From a bacterium (GTDB taxonomy: Bacteria > Tectomicrobia > Entotheonellia > Entotheonellales > Entotheonellaceae), in NCBI GenBank assembly GCA_027294925.1, contig JAPULM010000232.1, positions 1-12,263 on the forward strand: DNA of 12,263 nucleotides, in the 5' to 3' direction. The notes below the pieces were generated by a model. That model had not been told where the DNA came from. It did no database searches and saw only the letters and a list, made by a program, of their open reading frames with translations. Shown here in pieces: positions 7,485-12,263 of this stretch (the first letter of the stretch is position 1; the number at the start of each line of letters is the position of its first letter). The translations under genes were made by a program, and so were the position numbers.

Positions 7485-7514
7485 TTTGAAGTCACCCATT
7501 TGAAGTCACCCATT
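7485..7514. repeat. 14-bp tandem duplication
   Basis: TTGAAGTCACCCAT is present twice back to back (7486-7499 and 7500-7513) with one matching base on each side. It lies upstream of the proposed carboxylase promoter. Confidence 0.9.
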
Positions 7515-7780
7515 AATATACGAATATAGAGAAATAAGTATTGTATCCCCGCATTTCCATCGATCTGATGCCGCCTGCCGGGTATGATCCAAACGGTATC
7601 AATGGATTGATCTGGGAATACCTCAACGCCGAGATGTGGCAGGCGCCGAGGGGTCACCAGCTTAGCCCCGCGTCCTATTGTGCAAAATCACCGGTGTGGT
7701 TGCGTACATTGAGCCGATCGCTATTTGGATATGGCTGACGGTGGCGAGAATGCCGTTGGGGGACGCACCGGGTGATGGCT

Positions 7781-7806
7781 GAGGGACGAGACCGGCCTCG
7801 CCCCTC
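7781..7806 (-). other. Strong hairpin downstream of the amidohydrolase remnant
   Basis: In the minus-strand RNA GAGGGGCGAG (7806-7797) pairs fully with CUCGUCCCUC (7790-7781), with one G-U pair and a 6-nt loop. It sits 11 bp past the remnant's stop codon. There is no U-tract, so it may be an old terminator, an mRNA-end stabiliser, or a repeat unit. Confidence 0.4.
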
Positions 7807-7817
7807 GGCGGGCAGAT

Positions 7818-7898
7818 CTACACCGCAAAGCCATAAAGCTTGGCGCAATTGTCGTGCACGATGTTGGTTTTGTTTTGCTCTGAAAGGTCTTTCGGATC
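7818..7898 (-). pseudogene. C-terminal remnant of an amidohydrolase-2-type hydrolase
   Basis: The minus strand from 7898 reads DPKDLSEQNKTNIVHDNCAK then LYGFAV and TAG at 7820-7818. The pattern Leu-Ser-(4-5 residues)-Ile-(3)-Asn-(1-2)-Ala-(1)-Leu-Tyr-Gly is the usual end of amidohydrolase-2 TIM-barrel proteins (LS...KIL..NA.RLYG). The frame is open upstream for some codons inside the LLM 3 gene but those residues are no longer amidohydrolase-like, so homology starts abruptly at the LLM 3 stop codon. It has no start or ribosome site of its own. It is not a copy of the TrzA-type amidohydrolase at 9038, whose C-terminus is different. The match is from memory of the family and is based on only 26 residues. 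Confidence 0.55.
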
Positions 7899-8818
7899 TA
7901 CCCTAGGCCCACCACCTCGGCGATCGCCTCAACTTGTTCGGCATAACGGGTAACGGGATTGAGCAACAAGTGATCGGCGCCCAGTGCGGCCAGCTCCTCG
8001 AGCTGCTCGCGTACTTGCTCGGGGGTGCCAAAGACACCGCCGGTGGCGGTTAAGTCCGGATTGTGGTACACCTCACTGAACCAGCGATGCACCTCGGCCC
8101 GGGCGACTTCCGAGCGCTCATGCACCGACATAAAGACCCGTTTGGAGATGGGGAAGGTGGCCGGATCACGGCCAGCCGCCTCCAACGCCGCCCGCACCAC
8201 CGGAATGCTGTCTGCAAAGGCGGCGCTGCTCGAGCCACCGGCTCCCATCCAGCCATCCGCGATGCTTGCGGCTCGCTTCAGGGCAAGCGGATGGCCACCG
8301 CCTAACCACACCGGAGGATGTGGCTTTTGCACCGGTTTTGGCCCCATCATACCCCCTTCCAGCTCATAGATCTGCCCCTTATAGGTAACGCTCGGCTCGG
8401 TCCACAGGGCTTTCATCAACTCGACCGCCTCACAGAAGCGCCGCACGCGACGCGCCATCGGCACCTGAAATTCGCTGTATTCATGCTCCTGCCCCAGGCC
8501 GACGCCGAGAACGGCGCGTCCGCCACTCAGAAAGTCGAGCGTCGCCACCCGGTGTGCAACGTGGATGGGGTTGCGAACCGGCAGCACCAGCACCGACACC
8601 CCGACCCGGATGGTTGTGGTGATCGCCGCGGCATAGGTCAGCAAGGTCAGAGCGTCAAGGCAAGAGGCATGATCCAGGGTATTGTCGGTGACCCAAAGGT
8701 CGCGGAATCCCAGCGCTTCAGCGCGTTGCGCCACATGCTGTATCACAGCCACCTCAATGGGGTCTGGCGAGCGATGCGGCAGGCTCATACCTAGCGGGAT
8801 GTGGTCTTTCAAAGCCAT
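7898..8818 (-). CDS. LLM-class flavin-dependent oxidoreductase 3 (306 aa)
   Basis: Luciferase-like TIM-barrel oxidoreductase, probably F420- or FMN-dependent. Features from the chosen start: LGFRDLWVTDN at 36-46, IRVGVSVLVLPVRNPIHVAHRVATLDFLSGGRAVLGVGLG within 70-109, MMGPKPVQKPHPPVWLGGG at about 157-174, ASIADGWMG near 184-192, and FGTPEQVREQLEELAALGADHLLL near the C-terminus. The open frame extends 35 codons further upstream, but the ATG at 8818 has an excellent AGGAGGTGA ribosome site (complement of 8823-8831) 7 nt from GGAGG, and MALKDHIPLGMSLPHR is a normal barrel start. Its TAG stop (7900-7898) shares a base with the first clear codon of the amidohydrolase remnant, so its last residues (EVVGLG) could have been set by a deletion. 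It is divergent from the amidohydrolase at 9038. Confidence 0.88.
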   Translation of the reverse strand: MALKDHIPLGMSLPHRSPDPIEVAVIQHVAQRAEALGFRDLWVTDNTLDHASCLDALTLLTYAAAITTTIRVGVSVLVLPVRNPIHVAHRVATLDFLSGGRAVLGVGLGQEHEYSEFQVPMARRVRRFCEAVELMKALWTEPSVTYKGQIYELEGGMMGPKPVQKPHPPVWLGGGHPLALKRAASIADGWMGAGGSSSAAFADSIPVVRAALEAAGRDPATFPISKRVFMSVHERSEVARAEVHRWFSEVYHNPDLTATGGVFGTPEQVREQLEELAALGADHLLLNPVTRYAEQVEAIAEVVGLG

Positions 8819-8837
8819 TCGTTCACCTCCTATCCCA

Positions 8838-8857
8838 CCCTGCCAAACTGGCAAGGG
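8838..8857 (-). promoter_or_regulatory. Hairpin just upstream of the LLM 3 ribosome site
   Basis: CCCTGCCA (8838-8845) pairs with TGGCAAGGG (8849-8857) around a 3-nt loop with one bulged base. On the transcribed minus strand it ends 6 bases before AGGAGGTGA, so it could influence translation start. No ligand class recognised. Confidence 0.3.
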
Positions 8858-8961
8858 GATTGCGCTACGCAGTAAACTAACCGAGCTGGGTGTGAAGGTG
8901 TCATATTTTTCTCTAAAAATCAAGCGATACCCCGGGTGAACCGCCCACCGCTAGACACAGA

Positions 8962-8986
8962 ACACCTGACAGGGTAGGGTAGGTGT
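8962..8986. promoter_or_regulatory. Inverted repeat in the LLM 3 / amidohydrolase divergent region
   Basis: ACACCT (8962-8967) and AGGTGT (8981-8986) are perfect 6-bp arms around a G-rich 13-bp spacer containing GGGTA twice. Lying midway in a 219-bp divergent intergenic space, it is a candidate operator. I could not find a strong promoter for either gene. Confidence 0.25.
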
Positions 8987-9037
8987 GAAAGGTCGATAGT
9001 GAAATAATCGTGGGCTGCCAGAGGAAAGGCTCATATC

Positions 9038-10492
9038 ATGCGTACAAAACTGCAAGGCGGCGTGGTGGTGGGATTCAACGGACATTCGCATGTTCTCATC
9101 CAAGACGGGGTCGTGGTTTGGGATGATGACCAAATCGTATTCGTCGGTAAACAGTATGACCAGCCAGTCGACCGAAACCTACATGCCTCGGAGCGCTTAA
9201 TCATACCGGGTCTGATCGATTTGCACTGGCATGCCGGTATCCGCGCCAACTGGCGTCTGACCAGTGACCATGGCGATCTGCAATTTTTTGGTGCCGGTTT
9301 TCCCAACACTGATGCAGGTCGCCGCGGCGCCACCTATACAATGCCTGAAGCGGAAGCGGAAACCGCGGCGCTCCTCAATGTGCTTGAACTTCTTTGCGGC
9401 GGCTGTACCACCCTGGTCGAAGTCGGCGCGCCCGTCATGCTGGCGCATCATTTAGCCGCCCAGGTACAGCGGCTTGGGGTGCGAGCCTATCTGGGGCCTG
9501 GCTATCGAAGCGCAAGTTATTACCGCGACGCTGCTGGCATCATCCAGTATGATTGGAACGAACAGGCCGGCCAGCAAGGGTTAGAAACCGCCTGTCAATT
9601 CATTAGTACCTATGATGGACAGGCCGGGGGAAGGATTCGTGGCATGCTGTACCCCTTGCAAGTGGACACCTGTACCCCTGACCTACTACGCGCCACGCGT
9701 AAAGCCGCCCAACAACTTAACGTCCCGATCCAGATCCATACCGGCCAGAACCTGTTAGAATTCCATCAAACCTTGCGGCAGTATGGCCGCACGCCGGTCG
9801 AACTGCTGGCTGAGACAGAACTCTTGGGACCCCTTACCACCTTATCGCACTGTATCATGGTAAGCGGTCACCCTCAGGCCCATTACCCCGACGGCAACGA
9901 TCTCGACCTCATTGCGAGTGCCCAGGCCAATGTGGCACATTGCCCTGTCTCACTAGGGCGACGCGGCATGCATTTGCATCACCTCTCCAGTTATCTCAAG
10001 CGGGGCATTAATGTCGGCCTTGGCACTGATATTCACCCCTTCGACCTGATCCGCGAGATGCGTGATGCCGGGTTGATTTGTAAAGTCACGGCCGAATCCC
10101 CTGCCGCTGGAAGTGCGCATGAGGTGTTTAACGCTGCAACCCTTGGTGGCGCAACCGCCCTAGGGCGCAATGACCTCGGACGCTTGTGTCCCGGCGCCAA
10201 AGCCGATCTGGTGATAGTCAATCAACGGGCGCTGCACTATGGCGTCATCTGTGACCCCATTCGCAGTTTGGTAGACTGCGGTGTAGCGAGCGATGTCGAG
10301 AGCGTCATCGTGGATGGCGACCTAATCATGGAGAATCGCCGGATTTCCGCCTTGCATGACGTCGAGGAACTGTTGCATCGCGCCCAGCAATATGCCGAAT
10401 CCTACTGGGCCGAATACGCACAGTTGGATTGGGATCATCGCCCGGCAGAGGAAGCATTTCCCAATGCCTTTGCATGGGCCGATCGTGTTTAG
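9038..10492 (+). CDS. Amidohydrolase of the TrzA/AtzA/SsnA type (484 aa)
   Basis: Metal-dependent hydrolase of the amidohydrolase superfamily, cytosolic, related to s-triazine chlorohydrolases, guanine deaminase and SsnA-like proteins. An N-terminal beta-sandwich (about 1-56) leads to PGLIDLHWH at 57-65 with metal ligands His63 and His65. Further landmarks are IHTGQN with His234 at 231-238, SHC with His271 at 270-272, and GTD with Asp331 at 329-331. The end of the barrel carries ATLGGATALGRNDLGRLCPGAKADLVIV (about 367-394), which closes the beta-sandwich. Relatives usually have His-x-x-Glu with a catalytic Glu in the fourth position; here it is Gln237. AGGAAAGG (9022-9029) lies 8 nt before the ATG. 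Substrate is unknown; a deaminase, dehalogenase or other hydrolase role is possible, and the Gln makes a standard triazine-type mechanism doubtful. Confidence 0.88.
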   Translation: MRTKLQGGVVVGFNGHSHVLIQDGVVVWDDDQIVFVGKQYDQPVDRNLHASERLIIPGLIDLHWHAGIRANWRLTSDHGDLQFFGAGFPNTDAGRRGATYTMPEAEAETAALLNVLELLCGGCTTLVEVGAPVMLAHHLAAQVQRLGVRAYLGPGYRSASYYRDAAGIIQYDWNEQAGQQGLETACQFISTYDGQAGGRIRGMLYPLQVDTCTPDLLRATRKAAQQLNVPIQIHTGQNLLEFHQTLRQYGRTPVELLAETELLGPLTTLSHCIMVSGHPQAHYPDGNDLDLIASAQANVAHCPVSLGRRGMHLHHLSSYLKRGINVGLGTDIHPFDLIREMRDAGLICKVTAESPAAGSAHEVFNAATLGGATALGRNDLGRLCPGAKADLVIVNQRALHYGVICDPIRSLVDCGVASDVESVIVDGDLIMENRRISALHDVEELLHRAQQYAESYWAEYAQLDWDHRPAEEAFPNAFAWADRV

Positions 10493-10535
10493 GCGACGTC
10501 TATAGATATTCAGGTGCGCCTTGCGGTAGGTGATT

Positions 10536-10637
10536 CTAAGCTTTGCCGAATATCGGGATGTCAGTCGCCTCATCAACGAGCGCCGCTTGACCTTCGGTGG
10601 GAAGGGGAGCGGTTGGGATGTCGTTCTGCTGTACCAT
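10536..10637 (-). CDS. Small ORF B, 33 aa, unknown
   Basis: Starts MVQQNDIPTAPLPTEG and ends EATDIPIFGKA followed by TAG. A good AGGAG ribosome site (complement of 10643-10647) lies 5 nt before the ATG. The protein is acidic with no membrane segment. The ribosome site overlaps the stop codon region of small ORF A just upstream, which suggests translational coupling. I do not recognise a family. It lies opposite to its two flanking genes and could be a real microprotein or the tail of a decayed operon. Confidence 0.35.
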   Translation of the reverse strand: MVQQNDIPTAPLPTEGQAALVDEATDIPIFGKA

Positions 10638-10645
10638 GGCTTCTC

Positions 10646-10741
10646 CTATCTTGGCAAGACGATGATTTCAAACGGCTGATGTCCTAATTCTTTAGCATAC
10701 ACAAGAAACACCTTAGCGCCAAGCGAAGGCTTGCAGATCAT
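10646..10741 (-). CDS. Small ORF A, 31 aa, unknown, possible 3' remnant
   Basis: Starts MICKPSLGAKVFLVYAKE and ends LGHQPFEIIVLPR. The sequence looks like a beta strand, helix, beta strand unit of a folded protein rather than random coding, which suggests the end of a larger decayed gene. An in-frame TAA directly precedes the ATG and no clear ribosome site is present. It is followed 8 nt later by small ORF B. Family not recognised. Confidence 0.3.
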   Translation of the reverse strand: MICKPSLGAKVFLVYAKELGHQPFEIIVLPR

Positions 10742-10753
10742 TTAACCCATGGT

Positions 10754-10760
10754 TAGGAGG
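10754..10760 (+). promoter_or_regulatory. Ribosome binding site that sets the DctP-like start
   Basis: TAGGAGG lies 7 nt before the ATG at 10768 but only 4 nt before an in-frame GTG at 10765. The spacing favours the ATG. Confidence 0.75.
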
Positions 10761-10767
10761 TCACGTG

Positions 10768-11694
10768 ATGCGACTGTCGATCCGTTTCGCTGGTTATCAG
10801 CCGCCAGGCTCGATCCACACAAAAGCTGCACAGAAGTTTGGCAACATCCTGTCAAAGTGCTTAGGCGATACCATACAGTTTGAATTCGACAACGATATTA
10901 CGACTTCCGGTCACCAGGCTGCCGACTTATTAAGTATGGTTGAGCAGGGCGAGCAGACGCTATGTTATTTCTCGTCAAGCTATCTGGCTGCCCGTGTGCC
11001 GGCCTTCGCCCTGCTCGACCTACCGTTTATCATCAAGCATCGCGAGCAAGCCTATGCCCTGCTTGATGGGCCATTGGGAAGGCAACTGGGCGAGCAGCTA
11101 GCGGCCCATACGGGCTTTCGCATCCTGGGCTTTTGGGACAACGGGTTCCGGCATATAAGCAACCGTGTGCGACCCATCCGTCAGCCGGCTGATTGTCAGG
11201 GTTTGCGGATCCGCACCCTGTTTAGCGACATGCATCAACGAGTTTTCCACTTACTGGGCTTCACACCCATGGCGCTGGATGTAAAAGACATGCTCCCCGC
11301 GCTTCGCTCAGGCGCCGTCGATGCGCAGGAAAACCCCTTGACCAACCTGTACAATTTCGGTATCCACAACGAGCATCGATTCATTACGCTGACCGGACAT
11401 TTCTTCGGGGTCGCCTTGTTACTATGTCATCAGGCGAGCTACACAGCCTGGCCGGACGACGTCCGACAAGCGGTACACGCAGCGGCAAGCGAAGCGACAC
11501 ATGCGCAAAGAGGCTATGCCGCCGCGGAAGACGAAAAGGTGCTCGGCAAATTGCACCCGGAGCGCAACGAAATCATCCATCTAACAGAGGCTGAGCGGAC
11601 GCGGTTCATCCAGGTCGTCGCGCCTCTAATCGAAGAACAACGCAGCGCTCTAGGAGCTGAGCTATTCACCTATATTGATCGGCTTACCGCATAG
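10768..11694 (+). CDS. DctP-family TRAP solute-binding protein lacking a signal peptide (308 aa)
   Basis: Resembles the extracytoplasmic substrate-binding subunit of TRAP transporters, which bind organic acids and hand them to a DctQM membrane pair. Evidence: an N-terminal strand RLSIRFAGYQPPGSIHTKAA (2-21), LDLPFII at 83-89, GFWDNGFRHISNR at 121-133, QGLRIRT at 144-150 with Arg149 in the position of the carboxylate-binding Arg, SGAVDAQENPLTNLYNF at 181-197 and ITLTGHFF at 206-213. The protein starts directly with the first beta strand: no hydrophobic leader or lipobox is seen, and an in-frame stop at 10714-10716 with no leader-like sequence after it excludes one upstream. No dctQ or dctM is in the window. 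Thus it may be cytosolic (a sensor or metabolite carrier), may have lost its leader, or may be exported by an unusual route. Confidence 0.83.
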   Translation: MRLSIRFAGYQPPGSIHTKAAQKFGNILSKCLGDTIQFEFDNDITTSGHQAADLLSMVEQGEQTLCYFSSSYLAARVPAFALLDLPFIIKHREQAYALLDGPLGRQLGEQLAAHTGFRILGFWDNGFRHISNRVRPIRQPADCQGLRIRTLFSDMHQRVFHLLGFTPMALDVKDMLPALRSGAVDAQENPLTNLYNFGIHNEHRFITLTGHFFGVALLLCHQASYTAWPDDVRQAVHAAASEATHAQRGYAAAEDEKVLGKLHPERNEIIHLTEAERTRFIQVVAPLIEEQRSALGAELFTYIDRLTA

Positions 11695-11807
11695 CCTGCC
11701 ACCCTACCTGGGGGATTTTTTCCCAACCCCTCGTAAAAAGGTCGCCAGTCAGGTGCGAGGTCGGCTCTGTTTCGGCAATTGCCCCGCCGCCGGGAAGTCT
11801 GTACACT

Positions 11808-11881
11808 TAAATCCCTGGACAAAATGAGCTACATCGTTTTTCCACAGGAAAGATATGCCTTGCATTCTGTCCGGGTACTTA
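11808..11881. repeat. Palindromic intergenic repeat, copy 2
   Basis: The 19-base arms 11808-11826 and 11863-11881 are inverted and match at 15 of 19 positions around a 36-nt centre. The left arm contains TGGACAAAATG and the right arm TGTCCGGGTACTTA. The right arm matches copy 1 (TGTCCAGGTACTTA at 1253-1266) at 13 of 14 bases, and the left arm shares GGACAAAATG with 1231-1240. No transposase is present, so this could be a small non-autonomous element or a REP-like structure. Confidence 0.55.
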
Positions 11882-11971
11882 CCGGGCCATATTTGAGCCC
11901 ACAGGGGATATGTTAGACCTTTATTTACCGATCCCCGGCATGGCATCGTCTATCCAAAGCGGGGAAGCGTC

Positions 11972-12263
11972 ATGAGAGTCGGACGTTTTATCAAGGTCAT
12001 CGGTCTTGTCGGGGTCACCCTTGCCCTGGGCGCACTGGCGAGCTGGTGGTTCCTGCCAACAGTCGAACGCGATGCACGAACCTTGCAAGCCACCAGCGAA
12101 CAACGCCGGGCTGAACGTCGGGACAACGAGAGGGTAAAGGCGCAGTTACGTACCGAAAATCAACGCTTGAGGCAAGGCAATGCCATCTTGCAGACCAACC
12201 TGGTGGAGCTGAGCACCACAGTCGCGGCCATGGAAGATACGGAATTGACGCTGAAAACGGCGC
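11972..12263 (+). CDS. Membrane-anchored coiled-coil protein, N-terminal part
   Basis: Runs off the right edge after 97 codons. Residues 1-7 are basic (MRVGRFIK), residues 8-29 form one hydrophobic segment (VIGLVGVTLALGALASWWFL), and from about 31 onward the sequence is charged with heptad-like spacing (RRAERRDNERVKAQLRTENQ), predicting a coiled coil. This gives a single-pass inner-membrane protein with, by the positive-inside rule, a periplasmic coiled coil. GGGGAAG (11961-11967) lies 4 nt before the ATG. The fold recalls membrane-fusion or cell-division accessory proteins, but no family is recognisable from this part. Confidence 0.75.
   Translation, partial: MRVGRFIKVIGLVGVTLALGALASWWFLPTVERDARTLQATSEQRRAERRDNERVKAQLRTENQRLRQGNAILQTNLVELSTTVAAMEDTELTLKTA

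Larger units (their letters stand above)
7361..7817. other. Long gene-poor stretch upstream of the carboxylase
   Basis: About 457 bases without a gene I can support. It holds the carboxylase ribosome site and promoter at its left end, a 14-bp tandem duplication (7485-7514), an AT-rich patch (about 7514-7545) and a hairpin (7781-7806). Short open frames exist on both strands around 7415-7738 but show no family I recognise, no good ribosome sites and no coherent motif. It may be a decayed gene, given the remnant next to it. Confidence 0.5.

Noticed and set aside
7415..7738. Overlapping open frames on both strands in the gene-poor stretch (about 65 and 80 codons)
   Set aside because: No recognisable motif, no convincing ribosome site, and the two frames oppose each other; length is within chance for this base composition.
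8819..8923. 35-residue N-terminal extension of LLM 3
   Set aside because: The ATG at 8818 has a near-perfect ribosome site, and the extension would include the hairpin and the ribosome site itself.
11707..11730. Rho-independent terminator after the DctP-like gene
   Set aside because: The T-run lies inside the only possible short stem (GGGA/TCCC) instead of after it, so it does not form a standard terminator.
11749..11946. 65-codon open frame on the minus strand
   Set aside because: It runs through the palindromic repeat, has no ribosome site and no family resemblance.
1..12263. CRISPR array, tRNA, rRNA, phage genes or a complete insertion sequence
   Set aside because: No regularly spaced repeats, cloverleaf, ribosomal RNA stretch, transposase or phage protein was seen on either strand.

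Overview
The window reads as a piece of chromosome from a Gram-negative, moderately GC-rich bacterium. The tail-specific protease Prc with its C-terminal DUF3340-type region, a DeaD/CsdA-type cold-shock helicase and a DctP-like protein fit a proteobacterium-like or uncultured environmental lineage. Three different luciferase-like (LLM) flavin oxidoreductases in 12 kb is a density I associate with metabolically versatile uncultured groups such as Entotheonella-like bacteria. That placement is a weak inference, since no rRNA or marker gene is present.

Layout. 1-1176 (+): the C-terminal half of Prc, cut by the window edge. 1361-2587 (+): LLM oxidoreductase 1, with a promoter overlapped by a palindromic repeat. 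2851-4494 (+): DEAD-box helicase DeaD, with a long leader and a perfect palindrome abutting its start codon. 4510-5520 (-): LLM oxidoreductase 2, convergent with deaD. 5521-5800: a REP-like repeat and a decayed remnant of a thiamine-pyrophosphate enzyme. 5801-7360 (-): an acyl-CoA carboxylase carboxyltransferase subunit with its own extended -10 promoter. 7361-7897: a largely non-coding stretch that holds the C-terminal remnant of an amidohydrolase. 7898-8818 (-): LLM oxidoreductase 3. 9038-10492 (+): a TrzA/AtzA-type amidohydrolase, divergent from LLM 3. 10536-10741 (-): two tiny coupled ORFs. 10768-11694 (+): a DctP-like solute-binding protein with no signal peptide. 11808-11881: a second copy of the palindromic repeat. 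11972 to the window end (+): the start of a membrane-anchored coiled-coil protein.

How the genes work together. Prc and DeaD are housekeeping functions (envelope proteolysis; RNA remodelling). The rest looks like accessory small-molecule metabolism: flavin-dependent oxidation, acyl-CoA carboxylation, hydrolytic deamination or dechlorination, and a binding protein of TRAP type. These genes alternate strand and are separated by promoters, repeats and gene remnants. I therefore read the region as loosely assembled and decaying rather than as one operon. No phage, CRISPR, tRNA or complete insertion sequence is visible.

The least ordinary observations are: the two degraded gene ends; the palindromic element present at both ends of the window; an 11-bp duplication that apparently moved the prc stop codon; the signal-less DctP homologue; and a Gln in place of the usual catalytic Glu in the amidohydrolase. 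I saw no convincing new defence or mobile system.
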